A stretch of 64,000 bases of DNA from Stieleria varia (GTDB lineage: Bacteria; Planctomycetota; Planctomycetia; Pirellulales; Pirellulaceae): assembly GCF_038443385.1 (NCBI RefSeq), contig NZ_CP151726.1, positions 372,001-436,000 on the forward strand. Direction: 5' to 3'. Under the pieces are notes generated by a model. That model saw only the letters and a list, made by a program, of their open reading frames with translations, was not told the DNA's origin and made no database searches. Below, piece by piece: positions 7,721 to 14,743 of the stretch. The position numbers and the translations under genes were made by a program. Every line of letters begins with the position of its first letter. Position 1 is the stretch's first letter.

Positions 7721-8233
7721 ATGCGTCGGTTCTCGATTCGCAGACTTTTGCTTGCCACGACAGTCGTTGCCGTTTTCTTCGGCCTATACGCGTACACTTG
7801 CACTTCACACGCACACAACGTTGCGATTCGTGCCGCCGAACTACGGAGCATCAATTCGATCGTCGGTATGTTCGGTGCTGGGCAAATTGTCGTAACCGAA
7901 CGCGGCGGGACTTACGCGTTTGACGGCAGCATTTTTCACCTGCACGACGATGAACCACCCTACGCACGCTTCTACGGGTACGACACGTACCGACGGGTTA
8001 CGAACATTCACTTCAGAGGCGATGTCGATCCACACGTTGTTGATTATTTGCCAGACTTTCGGAACTTGCGATCGGTTTCGTTTTCGTTACTGGTGACGGT
8101 GGACGGCGAGTTCCCACCTCGATTCTTAGATCTGCTTTCTGCAACTATTGATTTCCGTACCAGATCGCCGGACGTTTCTGTTTCGGTTACGTGCACTGAC
8201 ACACACGGCAATGTTGTTTTTGACGACTCATAG
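7721..8233 (+). CDS. Membrane-anchored hypothetical protein (cassette)
   Basis: A 170-residue protein with the planctomycete N-terminal pattern RRFSIRRLLLATTVVAVFFGLYAY, one membrane anchor with a basic cytoplasmic lead, then a predicted extracytoplasmic domain of ~145 residues. In that domain VTNIHFRGDVDPHVVDYLPDFRNLRSVSFS looks like one or two leucine-rich-repeat-like turns, as seen in many planctomycete anchored proteins. The start ATG is 10 bp after attC-11. No function assigned. Confidence 0.7.
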   Translation: MRRFSIRRLLLATTVVAVFFGLYAYTCTSHAHNVAIRAAELRSINSIVGMFGAGQIVVTERGGTYAFDGSIFHLHDDEPPYARFYGYDTYRRVTNIHFRGDVDPHVVDYLPDFRNLRSVSFSLLVTVDGEFPPRFLDLLSATIDFRTRSPDVSVSVTCTDTHGNVVFDDS

Positions 8234-8268
8234 TTGGTCGTGTACGCTCTTCCGCTGAACGAAAGTGC

Positions 8269-8361
8269 ACAGACCTATGAATTGCACGGGAGGACGGGAA
8301 TCGTGTTTAATGGTCTGCTTGCAGATTTTCCGCCCGTCCCACGTGAATTCTGCCGATCGCC
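8269..8361 (+). other. Degenerate attC site 12
   Basis: Inner arms GAATT-G-CACG and GGACGGG pair with CCCGTCC, CGTG and GAATTC including the extrahelical G. The outer boxes (about GACC and GATC) lack the AAC/GTT core that is cut in active sites, so this one is probably inactive. Confidence 0.5.
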
Positions 8362-8408
8362 GGGACAACGAAAGCTCAAAGGCAGATCCAGCTCGCATTG
8401 CAAAACTG

Positions 8409-9524
8409 ATGTCTGTTCACCGTTTCATCTTCGCTGTATTTGCGATTGCAACCATCGTCGGATGCAAAGATGCTCCCTCGCTGATGATTCCGGACGGTTT
8501 GTGGGTTCAGGACGGTGGAGGTGCCGCTCCAAGAATCGCCTTTGTCCGGGACGACGAGTATGGATACCTTGATGCGGCGGGTCGCGTTGCCATCGAACCT
8601 ATGTACCGTTGGGCCGATGACTTTCGCGACGGCGTTGCATTGTGCAGTTTGAACGGACAAGGCACGATGATTGACGAATCTGGATCGGTCATCGGTACGG
8701 TGCCAGCGCATGCCGCAACGTATTTCCGTGCCGACTCGGATCGTGTCTGGTACCAAGTTGGCGAGAAATGGGGGCTCTGCAACTTTCAAGGAGAAGTGCT
8801 CATTCAACCGTTGTATGAAGACGTGGATGCGTTCTCCGATTCTCTCGCCCGCGTGAATATCGGAGCGAAGTTAAGATTCCCAGGATTCATGGAGGGGGGA
8901 AAGACTGGCTACATCAACCGCAATGGAGAGTCCGTTATTGCCTGCAGCTTCGACGAGTTGGGCTGGGGCTTTCACAACGGATACGCTACGGTCGGCGACG
9001 GCCTGATTGATCGGAATGGAGTGATTCAGTTTTCACGAGTTGGGATAGGCTATATTTTCTCGGACGGGGTGATCAACGTCTGCTCGTTCAAGGATGATCC
9101 GACGACCGATTACGTTGATGCAACGGGAATGATCAATTTTACAGTCGAGGGGTACGGCGAAGAGTTTGCGGAGGGTTTGGCAGTAGTCTCGGACAACAAA
9201 CTCGCTGGGTTCGTCGATCAATCGGGAGCATACGTCATTCAACCCCGATTCGAGGACGCCCACTCGTTCAGCAACGGTCTCGCGGGCGTCTCTGTCGGGA
9301 TGGGACGCTGGGGTTACATCGATCGCAGTGGCAAACTTGTCACGCCCACACACTTCAACGAAGTTCGTCCCGCCGCGAAAGAGTTCGCTATCGCCCATTA
9401 CGGAGGCACGCAGCAAACTGCTGACGATGGTCCCGTGTGGTGGGAAGGCGGACGCTGGTTGATGATTGACCGGTCTGGTCGCCCACTTGCTGTAATTCGC
9501 GAGGATCGGTCTGATGATTGGTAG
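8409..9524 (+). CDS. WG-repeat lipoprotein (cassette)
   Basis: A 371-residue lipoprotein. The signal MSVHRFIFAVFAIATIVGC ends in a lipobox (TIVGC), which fixes the start at 8409 although the frame is open further upstream. The body consists of repeated WG/KWG-type units with the pattern G-Y-[ILV]-[DN]-x-x-G-x-x-x-[IV]-x-P-x-[FY], e.g. YGYLDAAGRVAIEPMY, TGYINRNGESVIACSF, WGYIDRSGKLVTPTHF; about seven to eight units are visible between residues ~45 and 340. WG repeats form beta-propeller-like surfaces of unknown binding role. The attC expected after this gene is missing; the DNA that follows is rearranged. Confidence 0.85.
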   Translation: MSVHRFIFAVFAIATIVGCKDAPSLMIPDGLWVQDGGGAAPRIAFVRDDEYGYLDAAGRVAIEPMYRWADDFRDGVALCSLNGQGTMIDESGSVIGTVPAHAATYFRADSDRVWYQVGEKWGLCNFQGEVLIQPLYEDVDAFSDSLARVNIGAKLRFPGFMEGGKTGYINRNGESVIACSFDELGWGFHNGYATVGDGLIDRNGVIQFSRVGIGYIFSDGVINVCSFKDDPTTDYVDATGMINFTVEGYGEEFAEGLAVVSDNKLAGFVDQSGAYVIQPRFEDAHSFSNGLAGVSVGMGRWGYIDRSGKLVTPTHFNEVRPAAKEFAIAHYGGTQQTADDGPVWWEGGRWLMIDRSGRPLAVIREDRSDDW

Positions 9525-10139
9525 CCTGACCGATCAATTGAGCTCGGGCGGACGGATAGAGCGAGTTGCGAGCGCCATCGACAGGGCAATCTGTACCCTC
9601 GCACAGCCGACGAACCAAGACATGCACGTGCGGACTGGCAAGGTCTGATTGACGAGCGGGGGGAGATCCCGCCTGGGTAACTGCTAGCCACAGGTCCAGT
9701 ATTGAGTGTTGCAGCGGCTGTACAAGACCGGTGGTCGAAGTCAGTCGTTGAAGCACTGGACTTTTGGGATCGAGACAGGCAGAGAGGTAGGGAGGATGAA
9801 TGGACGGTGGGTGGTGTGCGCGGCTGTGAAGGGGAATAGCTCCGAAATTTTGTACCTGTTGGCCCCCATCAAATGGTTGCAGTACCCCTGGTTTGTGCAT
9901 GCCCCAAGGCAACACTCCGCGACGCGTCATTGGCGAGCTTCGTGGAGAGACCCGGAGTCGGCGCCCCGAAGAACGCTTGCTTTTCGCCTTGGTCGGCTCA
10001 CGCGCGCTGCGCATCACGTCAATCGGGCAACCAGTGAGGACCCTGAGGTTCTTGATCGATCCGCAGCATCCGGCCGTGCCGATTCGAGTATGTCCTAGAA
10101 AACGAGGCAAGACGCCTTGCGTCGACTAGAGACACCTCG
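9525..10139. other. Region without a supported gene
   Basis: About 600 bp with open frames on both strands but none with recognisable protein features. An attC should follow the WG-repeat gene here and is not seen. The stretch may be part of an insertion that also includes the repeats and intron-like hairpin to its right. Confidence 0.4.
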
Positions 10140-10153
10140 GTGCGACATGTTTG

Positions 10154-10403
10154 GGCAAAAAAATGGAAGGGCAAAAAAATGCTCGTGTTCATTCTGAGTC
10201 AGCATCTTTTGCCCCTCGCTGTCGTTCCGGCAGTTGCTGTTGGTCATGGTTTGCATGCCGGCAATCGTCTATCGCAAGTCGGCAACATCGGTCGTCAGCA
10301 GGTGTCTTCCCGAATCCGGGCGGCCAAGCGTAGAACGGGGCGTACCGTATTTCGTCATGCACAGCATGACCTACAGTGATTCTGGTCCCGCATTTTTTTG
10401 CCC
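10154..10403. repeat. Inverted-repeat (MITE-like) element
   Basis: GGGCAAAAAAATG occurs twice in direct order at 10,154-10,166 and 10,170-10,182, and its exact complement CATTTTTTTGCCC lies at 10,391-10,403. The 250-bp segment bounded this way codes for nothing obvious, like a miniature inverted-repeat element. Target-site duplications were not found. Confidence 0.5.
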
Positions 10404-10583
10404 AGACTGTCTGTTCTTTGAATTAGCGGTCATCCAGTAGGGCATGCTGTGCGCGATACCATCCGTTCATCGCAAGCCAGCAACACCGAATATCTCCAGG
10501 CTTTTTCCACGAATCTAATCGGTCAAGCGTGAAAGCATGGTGTGCCGTGTTTTGTCATGCGGAGCATGACCTACGGTTGCTTC
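10268..10583 (+). repeat. Imperfect direct duplication, 200-bp period
   Basis: The ~115 bp from 10,268 match the ~115 bp from 10,467 in order: ATCGCAAG, GGCAACA/AGCAACA, GG(C/T)CAAGCGT, and both end in the hairpin GTCATGC-xx-GCATGAC followed by CTAC (10,354-10,374 and 10,554-10,574). The two terminal hairpins are exactly 200 bp apart. Read in reverse they are GTAG plus hairpin, as in REP elements. Confidence 0.6.
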
Positions 10584-10646
10584 GTTTAACGGACTTGATC
10601 GCGATGTCGGGGCAACAAGTGCGTGCGGGAGCCAAGTGAAATCTGG

Positions 10647-10680
10647 GAGCCGGATGCTGTAACACGGCACGTCCGGATCT
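10647..10680 (+). ncRNA. Possible group II intron domain V remnant
   Basis: A 34-nt hairpin starts GAGCCGGATGC and ends GCACGTCCGGATC. Group II intron domain V is a 34-nt hairpin with an AGC catalytic triad at this place; here AGC is at 10,648-10,650. The lower stem has one G-A mismatch. GCCGG...CCGGC arms further on could be part of domain VI, with a CTACTCAC end near 10,797. No reverse transcriptase gene is present, so at best this is a fragment or an ORF-less intron. Confidence 0.4.
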
Positions 10681-10839
10681 ACGAGGGGCCGGAGGTCAAT
10701 GCGGCGTGGTTACAATATTGTGACACCACCAGAGGAAACGGGTGGTAAACAGGGAAAACAAACCGTAACCTAAACCAAAGAGACGCCGGCCTACTCACCG
10801 GCAGGACTCAAGACGCCGTTACCCAATGGTCACCTTTCG

Positions 10840-10846
10840 GTTCGTC
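10840..10846 (+). other. attC right box without a partner
   Basis: GTTCGTC stands 38 bp before the next cassette gene, exactly where the preceding attC should end, but no complementary left half was found within 100 bp upstream. This is consistent with an attC split by the insertions between 9,525 and 10,800. Confidence 0.4.
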
Positions 10847-10883
10847 CGCCGTGATCCTGGACGCTATCCACAAGGACGTGCGA

Positions 10884-11276
10884 ATGAGATTTGTATCGCT
10901 GCTCTTGGCACCCATGATTGTTCTTGGTTGCGCTTCGGTTGGTTCCCCAAAGTTCAAGGTGAACACTCGTGATGAGATGCATGTATCGATCAATGACGCG
11001 ATCCCAATTGGAACGCCTCTTGCTCGTGCACGCGAGATTATGGAATCCGCTGGGTTCGAGTGTGAGCTGATCCTATCAGGCAGTTTCACAGAGGACATGG
11101 GGTTGATAGGTGACGACGGTGATTATCCTGCCGTGGCAAATGCTCGATACCTTCAATGCAAGCGTGCCAATAGCACTGGACTTCTCACTGCGAACTTTTG
11201 GACGATTGCGATCGTGTTGGACGATGGGGACAAGGTATCAGAGGTGCTCGTTCGTGTATGGGGCGAAGGTCCGTAG
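10884..11276 (+). CDS. Cassette-encoded lipoprotein
   Basis: A 130-residue lipoprotein. MRFVSLLLAPMIVLGCAS is a short signal with lipobox IVLGC, which fixes the start at 10,884 although the frame is open 33 bp upstream. The mature part contains INDAIPIGTPLARAREIMESAGFEC, a pattern seen in SmpA/BamE-like or 'SLH-type' small domains of many lipoproteins, then a predicted strand pair (TIAIVLDDGDKVSEVLVRVWG). The BamE resemblance is weak. It stands alone between the damaged site at 10,840 and attC-14. Confidence 0.72.
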   Translation: MRFVSLLLAPMIVLGCASVGSPKFKVNTRDEMHVSINDAIPIGTPLARAREIMESAGFECELILSGSFTEDMGLIGDDGDYPAVANARYLQCKRANSTGLLTANFWTIAIVLDDGDKVSEVLVRVWGEGP

Positions 11277-11293
11277 TTTCATTCGCAAATCGT

Positions 11294-11385
11294 GGATAAC
11301 CATCGCGTCCACCGGAGAACGCGAGCCACGGTTTTACGCCATCGCATTCTCAAACGCGCGTTCCCCGTGACGCGTAGCGTTCGTC
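11294..11385 (+). other. attC recombination site 14
   Basis: Left box GGATAAC, right box GTTCGTC; inner arms GCGTC-C-ACCGGAGAACGCG pair with CGCGCGTTCCCCGTGACGC, with one extrahelical base. 92 bp. Confidence 0.85.
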
Positions 11386-11421
11386 GAGGTAGGCAATCCT
11401 CCAATCCCACACAGCAATCTC

Positions 11422-11799
11422 ATGTCTCGGCCTAAACGGATCCTGCTTGCCGGAATGAGCGACGTCGATGTGGACAATATCCGCGAACATCTTTGCAATT
11501 GCGATTACCAAATCCGATCGGTCGATGTTGACGTCGATGTTCTTGACCAACTACCTGCCTATCAGCCGCATTTAATTCTGCTCGACATAACCTTGGAAAC
11601 ATTTGATGCATTTGAGCTTTGCAAACGTATCAAACAGGACTCCATGGCCTTGGTTCTGGCTGTAACACCGTTGTGTGCCATCGAGCATATCCAGCGAGCA
11701 ATTGATTCTGGATCGGACGATTTCCTCAGCAAGCCAGTGCACAGAGTGGAGCTGCGAAAGCGTGTAGAAAGCCTACTGAAGCTCCAGGATTTTGTATGA
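11422..11799 (+). CDS. Stand-alone receiver-domain protein (cassette)
   Basis: A 125-residue CheY-like receiver domain without an output domain. Seen: the phosphoacceptor position D55 in HLILLDITLE, T82 in AVTPL, and K104 in DDFLSKPV, plus a normal C-terminal helix. Odd: the acidic pair that binds Mg2+ after the first strand is missing (ILLAGMSD in place of the usual ILxVDDD), so classical phosphorylation may be impaired and it may be a pseudo-receiver. In two-component systems such proteins bind partner kinases or motors; no kinase is near. It is sole cargo between attC-14 and attC-15. Confidence 0.85.
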   Translation: MSRPKRILLAGMSDVDVDNIREHLCNCDYQIRSVDVDVDVLDQLPAYQPHLILLDITLETFDAFELCKRIKQDSMALVLAVTPLCAIEHIQRAIDSGSDDFLSKPVHRVELRKRVESLLKLQDFV

Positions 11800-11830
11800 T
11801 GGTTTGTGCTTCCCTGTCGCACCAAAACTC

Positions 11831-11922
11831 GACGAACCATGCGTTGCAACGGAGCGGGTGAATCGGGAGTCTTGGTCATTGGCGAGTCGCTCGCGTCCGC
11901 CCGCTGATGCGTAATGATCATC
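11831..11922 (+). other. attC site 15 with degenerate right box
   Basis: Left box GACGAAC is perfect, and the inner arms (ATGCGTTGCAACGGAGCGGG with CCGCCCGCTGATGCGTAAT) pair. The right box reads GATCATC in place of GTTCGTC, changing the GTT core, so recombination here is probably impaired. Confidence 0.72.
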
Positions 11923-12350
11923 GCGGCCAGTGATCGAGTCCGGTGTGGATGTTGGAACTGATCCGAGTGCTCGATTTCCCCACGGCGAAGTCCAGCGGGT
12001 ACCCGTGCATGCAGCGTTCCTGGTTCCGGCCGTCGCTCCTTGTACTGCGAAACTCCAAGGCGTACGCTCGGGACGACGATATCGCGTTTGATACCGCAAA
12101 GACCACGTTCGCTACTGTGCGTTCTCTCTGATCGGCACGGCGAGTGATCGAGTGCAGAGTGGACGAGGAGCAGGCTCCAGGGTTCGATTGACCCACTGTC
12201 GCCCCCCACCGGGTACAATGGCAACGAGCGATCCTGTTTCCAGCCGTCGCTGCTTGTACCGCGATGATCCATGTCGATGCACCCAAGCCGCGGGTGTTGT
12301 CGTTACGTACCACAAGAGACCACCGCCGCGGCTGGGTGATCTCTGCGATC
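11915..12350 (+). repeat. Imperfect tandem duplication (~215-bp unit)
   Basis: Two copies start at about 11,915 and 12,129. Shared words in the same order: TGATC, GTGATCGAGT, CGGGTAC, CCTG-TTCC-GCCGTCGCT and CTTGTAC-GCGA. Similarity is strong at the start and centre and fades at the end. No gene is supported in the whole 11,800-12,367 interval. The first copy begins on the degenerate right box of attC-15. Confidence 0.6.
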
Positions 12351-12367
12351 GCCGCACTGAATAACAC

Positions 12368-12772
12368 ATGGGAGCCAATAACCCTTACAAAACGCCGACC
12401 TCGATCGAATCGGTTGAGCCACCTGTCCGCACGGTTCATCCAGACTGGCACTGGATGGTTTCCATGGTTCACGTGTTTTCAGCATTGTCTCTATGGGCGT
12501 TGTTCTATTCGTCGCAGGGTGAAGCGGGCTGGAAACTCACCTGCCATGGTTGCTGCTCAATTCGCTTGTTTGACTCCGGCTCAACAGGACTGCGGTTCAT
12601 GTTGCCACCTTTACTCGCGGTATTGCCGACTGCCGCAACATCACTTCTGTTCTGGTATTTCTATCACAACTGCAATCCCACACGAAAAGCCACGGGCCGG
12701 AACTTCGCCTTCCTGCTTGTAGGCATCATCCTTGCAGGCACGAATGCTTCACTGTACGATCCGATTGAATAG
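12368..12772 (+). CDS. NPYxxP-type membrane protein (cassette)
   Basis: A 134-residue protein starting [10 protein letters not shown], the N-terminal NPY-x-x-P motif frequent in planctomycete small membrane proteins. Three predicted helices follow ([60 protein letters not shown]) with a cysteine pair (CHGCC) in the first extracytoplasmic loop. No function is known. It lies between the tandem duplication and attC-16. Confidence 0.72.
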   Translation: MGANNPYKTPTSIESVEPPVRTVHPDWHWMVSMVHVFSALSLWALFYSSQGEAGWKLTCHGCCSIRLFDSGSTGLRFMLPPLLAVLPTAATSLLFWYFYHNCNPTRKATGRNFAFLLVGIILAGTNASLYDPIE

Positions 12773-12799
12773 TCGCAATCCATGTCAGTGCACGACGCT

Positions 12800-12889
12800 G
12801 GCGAACCATGGATTGCAACGGAGGCCGCGAGTTGACGTTTTTGAAGTGGAGATTCGTCCACGCGGCTCTGCTGAACCCTGCCGTTCGCC
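12800..12889 (+). other. attC recombination site 16
   Basis: Left box GGCGAAC and right box GTTCGCC are exact complements. Inner arms around GATTGCAACGGAGGCCGCG and CGCGGCTCTGCTGAACC pair with an extrahelical base. The loop has GTTTTTGAAGTGGAGA. Confidence 0.87.
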
Positions 12890-12917
12890 CATCGAAGCGT
12901 GTCCGCAGCACTCAGTC

Positions 12918-13364
12918 ATGACGATCCGCAACGACCAAGTGCTTGATATTTTCCGAGAACTGCCGGGCCACCGCGGTTGCTCGGAAGGCGAGCTTGATGT
13001 TGCTGAGTCACAATTAGGTGTTGAGCTGCCAATGCGATACCGCGAAATGATGCAACTCGACGCGGGACGCCTGTGTGGCGCTGGAATCGTCGCCCCGATC
13101 CGCAGGCTGCAAGAATTGCGACAGGACGCGATTGCACTTCTGATTGAGGACGGTCACTCTTACCGACCAGACGCAGACGACGTCGTGTTCGCGTGGGAGG
13201 ATATCTACGCATTCTACTTTTTCAAAGCGGACGGTAACAACGATCCTCCCGTCATGATGTTCAACTACGACGACTCAGAGCATGATTGGGCACCCGTCAT
13301 CGCGTATGATACATTGACCACATATTTCACGGATGCCCTGCGTCGATACTTGGATCTGAACTGA
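12918..13364 (+). CDS. SUKH (SMI1/KNR4)-type protein (cassette)
   Basis: A 148-residue protein. EGELDVAESQLGVELPMRYREMMQ near residues 22-45 is the SMI1/KNR4 (SUKH superfamily) signature, followed by the usual aromatic strands (VVFAWEDIYAFYFFKAD) and a C-terminal helix (LTTYFTDALRRYLDLN). In bacteria many SUKH proteins are immunity proteins against secreted or contact-dependent toxins; no toxin gene is adjacent here. The ATG at 12,918, 28 bp after attC-16, is chosen because the upstream open frame crosses the recombination point. Confidence 0.8.
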   Translation: MTIRNDQVLDIFRELPGHRGCSEGELDVAESQLGVELPMRYREMMQLDAGRLCGAGIVAPIRRLQELRQDAIALLIEDGHSYRPDADDVVFAWEDIYAFYFFKADGNNDPPVMMFNYDDSEHDWAPVIAYDTLTTYFTDALRRYLDLN

Positions 13365-13377
13365 GACCGAAGACGAG

Positions 13378-13464
13378 GGCGAACCATGCGATGCAACGGA
13401 GCCGGGCTTGCTAGGTTTCACGAATGGAAAGTCAACCCTCCCGGCCCGCTGATCGCAATTCGTT
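13378..13464 (+). other. attC site 17, last of the array
   Basis: Left box GGCGAAC; inner arms ATGCGATGCAACGGAGCCGGG pair with CCCGGCCCGCTGATCGCAAT in outline. The right box is ATTCGTT, where the first G of the core is replaced. Nothing attC-like follows, so this is the right end of the array. Confidence 0.75.
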
Positions 13465-13958
13465 GAACTTAATCGAGTCTCTGTTGGTTGAGTTTGTGAA
13501 GAGTCTGGCAGTGGGTTGCTGATCGTTCTTTGGGGTAAGTTAGAAGTACGCATCCTTGCGGGGAAGGAGGCGTTGGCATCCTTGCCAACCAACTTCAAGC
13601 GTTGATTGTGCTTCTTCTTGCATTCGCACACCGCATCTTCTTTCGCCCGCCGCTTGGCCGCAACCGACGGCTGCCTTCTGTGGCCGACTTTGCGGTCGGG
13701 AGAGTCGTGTTGCATGAATGACGTATTTGCTGTGTTGATGCTGATGGTTTGGGCGATGGCTTTCGGTTGTGTCGGCGGATTCGCCTACGCCTGCGGCTGT
13801 GCGTTAAACGAGATTGTGGATGGCGGCGTGACTGCTCGCTGTGCTCGTTGGGTTAGCGTCTCGGAGAGACGCTGCTATGGTAGCCAGTCAGTCGATTCAC
13901 CACCGGCACAAGGCCGGATGGAGTTTGTTCCATCGTTGCCCGAGTGTGGGGACACACC
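13465..13958. other. Non-coding stretch right of the cassette array
   Basis: No supported gene. A GTAGC-type hairpin repeat (stem GCGTCTC/GAGACGC, reverse orientation) lies at 13,856-13,880. The part around 13,600-13,760 resembles 6,090-6,330 inside the array. A short ATG frame (13,714) has a hydrophobic start but no other coding sign. Confidence 0.4.
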
Positions 13959-14737
13959 AAGGGACGGGGGTAGTTTTGAGTCCTATCGCATGATCAACTG
14001 CCTGCTTTGGAGTTACCATGCCACGACAGAAGCGGGCCGATGAAGCTGGCGTTATTTATCACGCGATCAATCGTGGGAACGCTCGTCAGAAGATCTTCCT
14101 GAAGCAGGACGACTATGACGCGTTCATTCGAGTGCTGGCTGAGGGATTGGAGAAGTATCCAGTCGAATTGTTTTCGTTTGCACTGATGCCCAATCACTGG
14201 CATTTGGTCCTGCGGCCTCAGCAGAACGGGCAAATGGGGCGTTTGCTTCGTTGGGTGACGGCAACGCATTCTCTGCGTTATCACGGGCACTATCGAACTC
14301 GCGGCGAAGGCCATCTTTACCAGTCCCGCTTCAAAAGCTTTCCTGTCCAAGACGACACGCATTTCTATGTTTTATGTCGCTACGTCGAACGCAATCCACT
14401 CCGAGCGAACTTGGTCAAGCACGCAGAGGATTGGCAATATGGATCACTTTTTCGTTGGAACCAGTCCGCAGAGCCACTTCCGAAAATACTCTCGCGATGG
14501 CCGATTCCACGACTGCCCAACTGGGTTCAGCGAGTCAATGAACCGTTGGGTAAAAAGGAATTGGATGCCATTCGCACCTGCGTCAACCGTGGTCGTCCAT
14601 TTGGTGATGAGCAGTGGACAGATGAGGTTGCGGAAAAGCACGGACTCTGGTTCACGATGCGTCCGGTGGGACGCCCCCGCAAGAAGCGGACGCCAACAAA
14701 ATGAGGGATCGTCCTGTCAATATTACCCCCGTCCCTT
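13959..14737 (+). mobile_element. RAYT element with inverted repeats
   Basis: The transposase gene at 14,018 is bracketed by AAGGGACGGGGGTAGTTTTGA (13,959-13,979; 21 bases, given in full only here as two halves AAGGGACGGG and GGTAGTTTTGA) and its near-complement at 14,717-14,737. Together they define a ~780-bp unit in which the repeats are probably the sites read by the enzyme. Confidence 0.7.
14018..14704 (+). CDS. REP-associated tyrosine transposase (RAYT)
   Basis: A 228-residue Y1 transposase of the IS200/REP-associated family. It starts PRQKRADEAGVIYHAINRGN, has the HuH metal motif inside MPNHWHLVL (residues ~67-75), the conserved GHLYQSRFKSFPV stretch, and the catalytic tyrosine region YVERNPLRANLV. 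The C-terminal basic tail (VGRPRKKRTPTK) probably binds DNA. RAYTs cut single-stranded DNA at hairpins with a foot tetranucleotide; no partner is needed. It appears intact and is flanked by inverted repeats. Confidence 0.93.
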   Translation: MPRQKRADEAGVIYHAINRGNARQKIFLKQDDYDAFIRVLAEGLEKYPVELFSFALMPNHWHLVLRPQQNGQMGRLLRWVTATHSLRYHGHYRTRGEGHLYQSRFKSFPVQDDTHFYVLCRYVERNPLRANLVKHAEDWQYGSLFRWNQSAEPLPKILSRWPIPRLPNWVQRVNEPLGKKELDAIRTCVNRGRPFGDEQWTDEVAEKHGLWFTMRPVGRPRKKRTPTK

Positions 14738-14743
14738 TTTCGA

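Noticed and set aside
9388-10110. A 240-codon minus-strand frame in the rearranged region
   Set aside because: It overlaps the end of the WG-repeat gene and is Pro/Ser/Arg-rich without domain features; similar frames arise from structured or repeat DNA.
13714-14043. Small hydrophobic protein (MNDVFAVLMLMVWAMAFG start)
   Set aside because: The frame runs through a dispersed REP hairpin and the left inverted repeat of the RAYT element, so it is probably not a gene.
14018-14704. Integron integrase for the cassette array
   Set aside because: The protein has the HuH/Y1 transposase motifs of RAYTs and none of the tyrosine recombinase R-H-R-Y pattern.
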